Part shown: positions 1 through 5,431 of the stretch, one piece after another
Layout of the letters: each line of letters begins with the position of its first letter
How positions within the stretch are numbered: position 1 is the first letter of the stretch
Position numbers and translations under genes: made by a program
Source of the DNA: JAJFFW01 sp039187035
Lineage (GTDB): Bacteria > Pseudomonadota > Alphaproteobacteria > Caulobacterales > Parvularculaceae
Assembly: GCA_039187035.1 (NCBI GenBank)
Contig: JBCCZS010000123.1
Location: 1 to 9,662 of the forward strand
Direction of reading: 5' to 3'
DNA: 9,662 nt
Notes under the pieces: model-generated
The model's database searches: none
What the model saw: only the letters and a program-made list of their open reading frames with translations
What the model was told of the DNA's origin: nothing

Positions 1-1
1 G

Positions 2-562
2 CGCGGCGAGCTTGCCGAAATGGCCGACGGCGCGCTCTTGCGGGCCGGCTATGTTCGGGTCGGTTTCGACCACTACGCCAAGCCCGACAACGGGCTCGCC
101 GTCGCGGTCCGCGAGCGGCGCCTGCGCCGAAATTTTCAAGGGTTTACAGAAGACGCCGCCGAGGCGGTGATCGGCTTCGGGGCCTCGGCGGTCAGTTTCG
201 TCGGCGGCCTCTACGCCCAAAACCACAAAACCGTCGGCGGCTACGAGGCGGCGGTCGCCGCGCGACGGCTCGCGACGGAGCGCGGCGCGGTGCGCACGCC
301 CTATGACGAGGTCGTCGCGCGGACGATCACCGATTTGTTGTGTCGTTTCGAGGTCGACGTGTCGGATCTTCTTGCGCAAGCGCCCGGCGGCGACGTCGCC
401 CGGATCGACGCGGCCCTGGAGGATTTTCAGGCGACCGGCGTCGTCGACCGCGAAGGGGCGCGATTGCGTCTCAATCCGGACGCCTACGGGCTCGCCCGGG
501 CCGTGGCGATGGCGCTCGACCCTTACGCCCATGGCCAGCAATCGTTTGCAAAAGCTGTCTAG
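2..562 (+). CDS. hemN: HemN, oxygen-independent coproporphyrinogen III oxidase (3' part only)
   Basis: This is the C-terminal 186 residues of a radical-SAM coproporphyrinogen III dehydrogenase, which makes protoporphyrinogen IX precursor in the cytoplasm without oxygen. The reading frame is open from the first complete codon at position 2, so the start and the radical-SAM CxxxCxxC region lie outside the window; the family is about 450 residues long. Recognisable family segments are the GYVRVGFDHYAKPDN stretch, then RRNFQGFTEDAAEAVIGFGASAV (in two blocks), and a C-terminal helical domain ending in SFAKAV, which resembles the usual HSRAV ending. The stop codon TAG (560-562) lies inside the palindrome at 556-573. 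Neighbouring fnrL and the cbb3 genes fit a role in supplying heme under low oxygen. HemN rather than a HemW-like paralogue is favoured by the RRNFQG and IGFGASA blocks. Confidence 0.93.
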   Translation, partial: RGELAEMADGALLRAGYVRVGFDHYAKPDNGLAVAVRERRLRRNFQGFTEDAAEAVIGFGASAVSFVGGLYAQNHKTVGGYEAAVAARRLATERGAVRTPYDEVVARTITDLLCRFEVDVSDLLAQAPGGDVARIDAALEDFQATGVVDREGARLRLNPDAYGLARAVAMALDPYAHGQQSFAKAV

Positions 563-573
563 TTAACTAGACA
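556..573. promoter_or_regulatory. Perfect 18-bp palindrome upstream of fnrL, candidate operator
   Basis: TGTCTAGTTAACTAGACA reads the same on both strands, with no mismatch and no spacer. It covers the hemN stop codon and ends 29 bases before the fnrL ATG at 603. It has the form TGTC-N10-GACA, the consensus known for PpsR/CrtJ, the redox- and light-responsive repressors of purple bacteria, but other dimeric regulators bind similar sites. The AT-rich stretch just after it (574-585) contains CACAAT at 578-583, a 4 of 6 match to a -10 hexamer; a protein on the palindrome would then cover the -35/spacer region. As RNA it could form a 7-bp stem with a UUAA loop, but no U-tract follows, so a terminator is unlikely. 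The operator role and the identity of the binding protein are inference. Confidence 0.5.
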
Positions 574-602
574 CTTACACAATTACCGCTCATCTTCCGC
601 CC

Positions 603-1334
603 ATGCTTGATCGGACGAGGCGAGGTGACGTGGCTTCCGTTACGGACTTCCCCAGCGAACGGTGCGTTGCTCAGGAACGCCCTGAGGCCTGCAACGTGTG
701 CGACCTGCGTGAGCGGTCGATTTGCGCTGATTTGGGCCCTCGGGAACTTGCGATCGTCGATAAGACGATGGCGCGGCGCTCCGTCCAGAAAGACGCGGCC
801 ATCATGTCCGAGGGCGAGCCGAACGCCAATCTTTACGTCATCGTGCGCGGCAGCTTCCGGCTGGTGAAAATCCTTGAGGACGGCCGGCGCCAGATCACGG
901 GCTTTTTGTTCCCGGGCGATTTCGCCGGTGTCCGCGCTACAGAAGAGAGCGCCTACACCGCCGAGGCGCTTGAAGACAGCTTCGTTTGCGCGTTTCCGCA
1001 TCGGTTTTTGGACGAAGCGGCGCGCGAGGCGCCGGGCGTCAAAGATCGGTTGATCGCGCGCAGCCAAACCGAATATCACCGCGCCCAGGAACACATCGTC
1101 TTGCTCGGCAAGCGCACGGCCGAAGAGCGCGTCGAAACGTTTCTAACGCGCCTGGCCGAAACGATCGGCCGGGAAGGCGACGACGGCGTCGACACGCCGC
1201 TGCCGATGCCGCGCCAGGACATCGCCGATTATCTTGGGCTGCGCCTTGAAACGCTAAGTCGGACGCTCGCCAGCCTGAAGAAGCGAGCCGTCATCCGCGA
1301 TCTCACGCGCCAGAGCGTCACCGTCGCGCGCTGA
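603..1334 (+). CDS. fnrL: FnrL-type oxygen-responsive transcription regulator (Crp/Fnr family)
   Basis: Cytoplasmic regulator of 243 residues, about the usual length, which binds DNA as a dimer when its oxygen-labile [4Fe-4S] cluster is intact. The N-terminal cysteines C30, C33 and C41 (C-x2-C-x7-C, the spacing of alphaproteobacterial FnrL/FnrN) together with C129 are the expected cluster ligands. A cyclic-nucleotide-binding-type beta barrel follows at roughly 50-150, then the dimer helix and a helix-turn-helix near 200-230. The recognition helix has E216-T-L-S219-R220, the E-x2-S-R set that reads TTGAT half-sites, matching the box at 1727-1740. No clear Shine-Dalgarno precedes ATG 603. An in-frame GTG at 630 has GAGG four bases upstream (622-625) and another at 617-620, so translation may begin there and give 234 residues. 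Both starts keep every cluster cysteine. FixK is unlikely because FixK lacks the N-terminal cysteines. Confidence 0.93.
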   Translation: MLDRTRRGDVASVTDFPSERCVAQERPEACNVCDLRERSICADLGPRELAIVDKTMARRSVQKDAAIMSEGEPNANLYVIVRGSFRLVKILEDGRRQITGFLFPGDFAGVRATEESAYTAEALEDSFVCAFPHRFLDEAAREAPGVKDRLIARSQTEYHRAQEHIVLLGKRTAEERVETFLTRLAETIGREGDDGVDTPLPMPRQDIADYLGLRLETLSRTLASLKKRAVIRDLTRQSVTVAR

Positions 1335-1349
1335 CGCCGGCTACGCCGC

Positions 1350-1622
1350 CTACGTTCTCAGTTTCACTTTTCGACCGTACATGCACGGGCCGTGGCACGG
1401 CGCGCCGTCGCTCGGATCGTCCGGTGCTTCGTCATCGGAAAATTCGATCACGACGTAGATGATTTCCGATCCTGAACAAATTGCGGTGCGTTCGCCGCCC
1501 GCATGGAGCGACGGCGGGGTCAGCGCCGCACAAAAGCCGGCCAACGCAACCCATGCGCCAACTTGTCGCAATCGCGCCGGGGGTTTCCCGCATCCCGGAT
1601 TATTCTCGTCCTGAAACGTCAT
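1350..1622 (-). CDS. Small exported or membrane-anchored protein with Cys/His/Met tail, unrecognised (possibly DUF2946-like)
   Basis: The gene encodes 90 residues on the minus strand, convergent with fnrL (15 bases between the stops) and divergent from ccoN. The ATG at 1622 is preceded by AGAGGA (1626-1631), with somewhat short spacing. The only earlier in-frame ATG (1694) lies upstream of the transcription start predicted from the FNR box. Residues 1-20 are polar with basic residues near the end. Residues 21-34 form one hydrophobic segment, and LHA-G at 39-42 looks like a signal peptidase I site. The predicted mature part begins TAICSGSEIIYVVIEF, runs through an acidic stretch (D/E/P at 60-72) and ends with C76-H-G-P-C80-M81 and a basic tail. 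The IC...V pattern recalls small DUF2946-type proteins, but I cannot confirm the family. The C-H-x2-C-M cluster could bind Cu(I), which would suit the cbb3 neighbourhood; this is inference. No function is assigned. Confidence 0.65.
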   Translation of the reverse strand: MTFQDENNPGCGKPPARLRQVGAWVALAGFCAALTPPSLHAGGERTAICSGSEIIYVVIEFSDDEAPDDPSDGAPCHGPCMYGRKVKLRT

Positions 1623-1698
1623 CCGTCCTCTGATAGCGCGGCTAAAAACCCGCCCTCGGCCGTCTCCGACGCACGCGGACGACGCCGCGCGCACCGGT

Positions 1699-1704
1699 CT
1701 TTTA
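1699..1704 (-). promoter_or_regulatory. Candidate -10 hexamer of the divergent small gene (FNR class II)
   Basis: On the minus strand this reads TAAAAG, matching the -10 consensus TATAAT at 4 of 6 bases. If transcription starts at 1692, the hexamer occupies -12 to -7 and the centre of the FNR box (1733/1734) falls at -41.5, the standard spacing for class II FNR activation. The resulting leader to ATG 1622 would be 69 bases. This is inferred from spacing only. Confidence 0.35.
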
Positions 1705-1726
1705 GCTGTTCGCGCGCCGGCGCCAT

Positions 1727-1740
1727 TTGATCGAAATCAA
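1727..1740. promoter_or_regulatory. FNR/FixK box, perfect match to consensus
   Basis: TTGATCGAAATCAA is an exact TTGAT-N4-ATCAA palindrome, the DNA site of FNR, FnrL and FixK proteins. It lies in the 186-base region between the divergent starts at 1622 and 1809, with 68 bases between its end and the ccoN ATG. It is the only full match I found in the window by eye. The FnrL encoded 400 bases upstream carries the E-x2-S-R recognition residues for this sequence, so low-oxygen activation of ccoNOQP is strongly expected. The site is symmetric and could also serve the minus-strand gene. Confidence 0.93.
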
Positions 1741-1762
1741 GCCGCCATGCGGCGCCGCCGCG

Positions 1763-1768
1763 TAGGGT
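1763..1768 (+). promoter_or_regulatory. Candidate -10 hexamer of the ccoNOQP promoter (FNR class II)
   Basis: TAGGGT keeps T1, A2 and T6 of TATAAT, the three most conserved positions of a -10 element. With a transcription start at 1775 it spans -12 to -7, and the FNR box centre is at -41.5, as in class II activated promoters. Weak hexamers are usual where an activator contacts RNA polymerase. The predicted leader is 34 bases and includes the ccoN ribosome binding site GAGG (1797-1800). The assignment rests on spacing and has not been measured. Confidence 0.5.
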
Positions 1769-1808
1769 CGCGACGAGAATTTCGCGCGCAGATTTCGAGG
1801 CCTATCCT

Positions 1809-3509
1809 ATGACCGCGGCACAAAAGCCATTCTTCCCAAGCAGCTTGCCCGGATTGCGCGGCGGCGCAGGCGGAGACGTGATCTTCGTCGCCGTAGCGCT
1901 TCTGTTGGGATCGCTCTGGGCGTTGACGACGGCGGCCCGCGCCGTCGATCCGTTAATGGGCGCCCACGCGCTGATGTTCCTCGTCGCCTTCGCGCTCGGC
2001 GGCTTCGCGCTGATCCAACATTTGTCCGCACACAAAACGGTTGACGAAACGGCGTACGAGACCGGCCTCATCAAAGCGGGCGTTTTCGCGTCCACCTTCT
2101 GGGGCATTGCAGGCTTCTTGGTCGGCGTCATCATCGCCGCGCAACTCGCCTTTCCGAGCCTCTTATACTTTGAGGATTTCGGGTGGACGAACTTCGGGCG
2201 GCTGCGGCCCCTCCATACCTCGGCGGTCATTTTCGCGTTCGGCGGCAACGTGTTGCTCGCGACGTCGTTCTACGTCGTGCAAAGGACCTCGCGCGCGCGC
2301 CTGTGGGGCGGCCTTCTGCCGTGGTTCGTGTTCTGGGGCTACAACCTCTTCATCGTCATCGCCGCGACCGGCTATTTGATGGGCATTACGCAGTCCAAAG
2401 AGTACGCCGAGCCGGAATGGTATGCGGACCTTTGGCTGACGATCGTCTGGGTCGCCTATCTGCTGGTTTTCCTCGGCACGATCTTGAAGCGGAAAGAGCC
2501 GCACATTTACGTCGCGAACTGGTTCTACCTCGCCTTTATCGTGACCGTCGCGATGCTCCACGTCGTCAACAATCTGGCGATGCCGATTTCGCCCTTCGGC
2601 TCGCGGAGCTATTCGCTATTCGCCGGCGTGCAAGACGCGCTGACGCAATGGTGGTACGGGCACAACGCCGTCGGCTTCTTCCTGACGGCCGGCTTCCTCG
2701 GGATCATGTACTACTTCATCCCCAAGAAAGCCGAGCGGCCGGTGTTCTCCTACCGCCTGTCGATCATCCACTTCTGGGCGCTGATCTTCATCTACATCTG
2801 GGCGGGCCCGCACCACCTGCATTACACCGCGCTGCCGGAATGGGCGCAGACGCTCGGCATGACGTTTTCGATCATGCTGTGGATGCCGTCCTGGGGCGGC
2901 ATGATCAACGGCCTGATGACGCTGTCGGGCGCGTGGGACAAGCTGCGCACCGATCCGGTCTTGCGGATGATGGTGGTCTCCGTCGCCTTCTACGGCATGT
3001 CGACGTTTGAAGGCCCCTTGATGTCGATCCGTGCGGTGAATTCGCTTTCTCACTATACGGATTGGACGATCGGCCATGTGCACTCCGGCGCGCTCGGCTG
3101 GGTCGGCTACATTTCCTTCGGGGCCATCTACTGCCTGACGCCGTGGCTGTGGGGCCGGCGCGACCTTTATTCCAAAAAGCTCGTCGAGTGGCACTTCTGG
3201 GTCTCGACGCTGGGCATTCTTCTCTACATCACGTCGATGTGGGTGTCGGGCATCATGCAAGGGCTGATGTGGCGCGCCTACAATGAGTTCGGGTTCCTGG
3301 AGTTCTCCTTCGTCGAGACCGTCGAAGCGATGCACCCGTACTATATTATCCGGATGGTCGGCGGCCTCCTGTTCCTCGCGGGCGCCTTCATCATGGCCTA
3401 CAATCTCTGGCGCACGGCGCGCGGCGACATTCGTGAAAGCGAGTACGCCGAGGATCGCGCGCCCGTCGGCGCACCCGCAGGCGCGCCTGTCGCCGCGCCC
3501 GCGGAATGA
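1809..3509 (+). CDS. ccoN: Cytochrome c oxidase cbb3-type, subunit I (catalytic)
   Basis: Catalytic subunit of the high-affinity C-type heme-copper oxidase in the inner membrane; it reduces oxygen to water and pumps protons. Its 566 residues form many membrane helices. By motif, H136 (RPLHTSAV) and H425 bind low-spin heme b, and H423 (GHVHSG) binds high-spin heme b3. H285 (YGHNAVGF), H335 and H336 (GPHHLHY) bind CuB. Y329 (IFIYIWAG) is the active-site tyrosine that cross-links to the CuB histidine in this family. Spacing between H285, Y329, the H335-H336 pair, H423 and H425 is the same as in the Pseudomonas stutzeri enzyme. The protein is longer than pseudomonad CcoN (about 475) because of an extra N-terminal region with hydrophobic segments, known from alphaproteobacterial homologues, and it ends in an Ala/Pro-rich tail. 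GAGG (1797-1800) precedes the ATG. It is first in the operon, behind the FNR box. Confidence 0.99.
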   Translation: MTAAQKPFFPSSLPGLRGGAGGDVIFVAVALLLGSLWALTTAARAVDPLMGAHALMFLVAFALGGFALIQHLSAHKTVDETAYETGLIKAGVFASTFWGIAGFLVGVIIAAQLAFPSLLYFEDFGWTNFGRLRPLHTSAVIFAFGGNVLLATSFYVVQRTSRARLWGGLLPWFVFWGYNLFIVIAATGYLMGITQSKEYAEPEWYADLWLTIVWVAYLLVFLGTILKRKEPHIYVANWFYLAFIVTVAMLHVVNNLAMPISPFGSRSYSLFAGVQDALTQWWYGHNAVGFFLTAGFLGIMYYFIPKKAERPVFSYRLSIIHFWALIFIYIWAGPHHLHYTALPEWAQTLGMTFSIMLWMPSWGGMINGLMTLSGAWDKLRTDPVLRMMVVSVAFYGMSTFEGPLMSIRAVNSLSHYTDWTIGHVHSGALGWVGYISFGAIYCLTPWLWGRRDLYSKKLVEWHFWVSTLGILLYITSMWVSGIMQGLMWRAYNEFGFLEFSFVETVEAMHPYYIIRMVGGLLFLAGAFIMAYNLWRTARGDIRESEYAEDRAPVGAPAGAPVAAPAE

Positions 3510-3545
3510 CCGTCGACGAAATGATCACGATAAGGACGACTGACG

Positions 3546-4274
3546 ATGCTTGAGAAGCATAAGTTCCTCGAAAAAAACGGCCTCATCCTGACCGTGGCGA
3601 CGCTCCTCGTCGTCGCCGTCGGCGGGATCGTCGAGATCGCGCCGCTCTTTTACTTGGAAAGCACGATTGAAAAAGTGAAGGGCGTGCGCCCCTATTCGCC
3701 GCTCGAGCTCGCCGGGCGCGACATTTATATTCGCGAGGGCTGCTATGTCTGCCACTCGCAAATGGTTCGCCCGCTGCGCGACGAGGTCGAGCGGTATGGT
3801 CATTATTCGCTCGCGGCGGAGAGCATGTACGACCACCCGTTCCAATGGGGGTCGAAGCGCTCGGGGCCGGATCTCGCCCGTGTCGGCGGAAAATACTCCG
3901 ACGCGTGGCACCAGGAGCATTTGATCAACCCGCGGGCCGTCGTCCCGGAATCAATTATGCCGCCCTACAAGTTTCTCAACGAGAAGGCGCTCGACACGAG
4001 CACGATCAGGGCCAAGCTCGTCGCGAACCGCCGCGTCGGCGTTCCCTATACAGACGAGATGATCGACAACGCGATGCGGGACTTGCGCGCGCAGGTCGAG
4101 CCGCTCGGCGATGATTATGACGCGTTCCTCGCGCGCTATCCCAAGGCGCAAATTCGCGACTTCGACGGCAACCCGCGCGAGATCACCGAGATGGACGCGA
4201 TGATCGCTTATTTGCAGGTCCTCGGCACGATGGTGGACTTCTCCACCTATGAGCCTGAAGCGAATTACCGATAG
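3546..4274 (+). CDS. ccoO: Cytochrome c oxidase cbb3-type, subunit II (mono-heme cytochrome c)
   Basis: Membrane-anchored mono-heme cytochrome c of the cbb3 oxidase, 242 residues; it passes electrons from CcoP towards heme b of CcoN on the periplasmic side. Residues about 12-34 form the single N-terminal membrane anchor. C66-Y-V-C-H70 is the covalent heme c site with H70 as one axial ligand, and M138 in SIMPPYKFL is the likely second ligand. Family segments GCYVCHSQMVRPLRDE and SGPDLARVGGKYSD are well kept. The start at 3546 is fixed by AAGGA at 3532-3536, nine bases upstream, in the 36-base gap after ccoN. The stop is ten bases before the ccoQ start, so the genes should be on one transcript. 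Confidence 0.99.
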   Translation: MLEKHKFLEKNGLILTVATLLVVAVGGIVEIAPLFYLESTIEKVKGVRPYSPLELAGRDIYIREGCYVCHSQMVRPLRDEVERYGHYSLAAESMYDHPFQWGSKRSGPDLARVGGKYSDAWHQEHLINPRAVVPESIMPPYKFLNEKALDTSTIRAKLVANRRVGVPYTDEMIDNAMRDLRAQVEPLGDDYDAFLARYPKAQIRDFDGNPREITEMDAMIAYLQVLGTMVDFSTYEPEANYR

Positions 4275-4284
4275 GCGGCTTGAA

Positions 4285-4440
4285 ATGTACGAAACGCTAT
4301 CCAGCTTCGCCCAGACGGGAGGGCTCCTGCTCTTCGTTCTAGGGTTCATCCTGGTGCTGATATTTGCGCTGGCTCCGCGAAATCGCCAGGACTTCGACGA
4401 GGCGAGCCGCATACCGCTGAACGACGACGACAACGCATAG
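4285..4440 (+). CDS. ccoQ: Cytochrome c oxidase cbb3-type, CcoQ small subunit
   Basis: Small single-helix membrane protein, 51 residues, typical for CcoQ, which helps hold CcoP in the cbb3 complex and, in Rhodobacter, affects signalling from the oxidase. Residues about 12-31 (GGLLLFVLGFILVLIFAL) are the membrane helix, followed by the usual short cytoplasmic tail with the N-R-x-D-F-D-E-A-x-x-I-P-L pattern. The start at 4285 is chosen over ATG 4249. The latter overlaps ccoO by 26 bases and adds twelve residues (MSLKRITDRRLE) that are not CcoQ-like, whereas 4285 follows AGGCGG at 4273-4278 and gives the common MYETL-type beginning. It lies between ccoO and ccoP, with 12 bases to the latter. Confidence 0.93.
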   Translation: MYETLSSFAQTGGLLLFVLGFILVLIFALAPRNRQDFDEASRIPLNDDDNA

Positions 4441-4452
4441 AGGACGACGGCC

Positions 4453-5328
4453 ATGGCGGGCGACGACAAAGACATTGACGACGTAACAGGCGTCGAGACC
4501 ACCGGACATGAGTGGGACGGCATCAAGGAGCTCAACAATCCGCTGCCGCGCTGGTGGGTCAACATTTTTTGGTTTACCGTCGCTTGGGCGGTCGTCTACT
4601 GGATTTTGATGCCGGCCTGGCCGGGCCTTACGGGCCATACGAAAGGCGTGCGCAATCACTCCGAGCGCCAAAACGTCCAAACAGCGCTCGCCGAATTGGA
4701 CGAACAACGCGGCGCCCAGATGAAACGGTTGCTTGACGTCTCCGCTATCGAAGACGTCACCAAGGATCCGCAACTGCACGAATATGCGATGAGCGCGGGC
4801 GAGTCGCTTTTTGGCGATAATTGCGCCACGTGCCACGGCGCGGGCGGCGAGGGCTTCGTCGGCTACCCCAGCTTGCGCGACGACGCGTGGCTTTGGGGCG
4901 GCACGTTAGCGGACATTCAGCAAACGGTGCATTACGGCATTCGCTCGACGCACGACGAAACGCGCGTCAATATGATGCTCGGCTTCGGGCGCGATCAATT
5001 GCTGACCCGGGAACAAGTGAACGACGTCACCGAATACGTCATGCATGTATCCGGGCGCGAGGCCGATCCGGAAGGGATTGAACGCGGTGCGGTCGTTTTC
5101 GCCGAGCAGTGCGTCAGCTGCCACGGGGCGGAAGCGAAGGGCGATCAGCTACTCGGCGCGCCGAACCTGACCGACGCCATTTGGCTCTACGGCGGCGAGC
5201 GCGAGGTCGTTCGCGAGACGATCCGCAACGGCCGGGCGGGCGTGATGCCGGCCTGGACCGATCGGTTGACGGACGAGCAAATCACCGCGCTCGCCGTCTA
5301 CGTCCACTCGCTCAGCGGCGGCCAGTAA
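4453..5328 (+). CDS. ccoP: Cytochrome c oxidase cbb3-type, subunit III (di-heme cytochrome c)
   Basis: Membrane-anchored di-heme cytochrome c, 291 residues, the entry point for electrons from soluble or membrane cytochrome c into the cbb3 oxidase. An N-terminal soluble stretch (TTGHEWDGIKELNNPLPRWW, the conserved FixP/CcoP signature) leads into one membrane helix at about 34-56. Two periplasmic cytochrome c domains follow with heme sites C124-A-T-C-H128 and C220-V-S-C-H224. Candidate axial methionines are in the VNMMLGFG segment and in GVMPAW. AGAGGA at 4439-4444, overlapping the ccoQ stop, is the likely ribosome binding site. It is the last gene of the structural set; 103 bases separate it from ccoG. 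Confidence 0.98.
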   Translation: MAGDDKDIDDVTGVETTGHEWDGIKELNNPLPRWWVNIFWFTVAWAVVYWILMPAWPGLTGHTKGVRNHSERQNVQTALAELDEQRGAQMKRLLDVSAIEDVTKDPQLHEYAMSAGESLFGDNCATCHGAGGEGFVGYPSLRDDAWLWGGTLADIQQTVHYGIRSTHDETRVNMMLGFGRDQLLTREQVNDVTEYVMHVSGREADPEGIERGAVVFAEQCVSCHGAEAKGDQLLGAPNLTDAIWLYGGEREVVRETIRNGRAGVMPAWTDRLTDEQITALAVYVHSLSGGQ

Positions 5329-5431
5329 TCGGCGGGGGCTGTCAGGCTGCGGCGTTGACGCGTGCGGCCGGGCTTTCGATCGGCGAGACAAACGCGCGCC
5401 GTCCGGCTCCGGAATGTAAAGGCGACGGTCC
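5329..5431. other. ccoP-ccoG gap, no clear site found
   Basis: This is the longest non-coding gap inside the plus-strand cluster. It contains no TTGAT-N4-ATCAA box, no hairpin followed by a T-tract and no convincing -35/-10 pair by eye. An in-frame TAA at 5417 closes the ccoG frame upstream, so ATG 5432 is the first possible ATG start for ccoG; AAAGGCG lies shortly before it. The simplest reading is read-through from ccoNOQP, though a weak promoter cannot be excluded. Confidence 0.5.

Noticed and set aside
1335..1349. Possible terminator between the convergent fnrL and small gene
   Set aside because: The 15-base gap is GC-rich without a stem long enough or a T-tract on either strand.
1377..1397. 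CHGPC in the small minus-strand protein as a heme c site
   Set aside because: Heme c attachment needs C-x2-C-H; here the His follows the first Cys, so the order is wrong.
1503..1730. Plus-strand 75-codon frame in the fnrL-ccoN region
   Set aside because: It is Arg/Ser-rich without a ribosome binding site, overlaps the better supported minus-strand gene and runs into the FNR box.
2616..3335. Minus-strand open frame (239 codons) antisense to ccoN
   Set aside because: The composition (Arg/His/Asp-rich) is that of a shadow frame, and every part of ccoN beneath it is conserved.
3919..3930. Other TTGAT-like half-sites, for example TTGATCAA inside ccoO and TTGAT near 607, 1050, 5909 and 6005
   Set aside because: None has the second half ATCAA at four-base spacing, and all lie inside coding sequence.
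4249..4284. Upstream ATG for ccoQ giving a 63-residue product
   Set aside because: It would overlap ccoO by 26 bases and add twelve residues unlike CcoQ; ATG 4285 has a better placed AGGCGG and a typical N-terminus.
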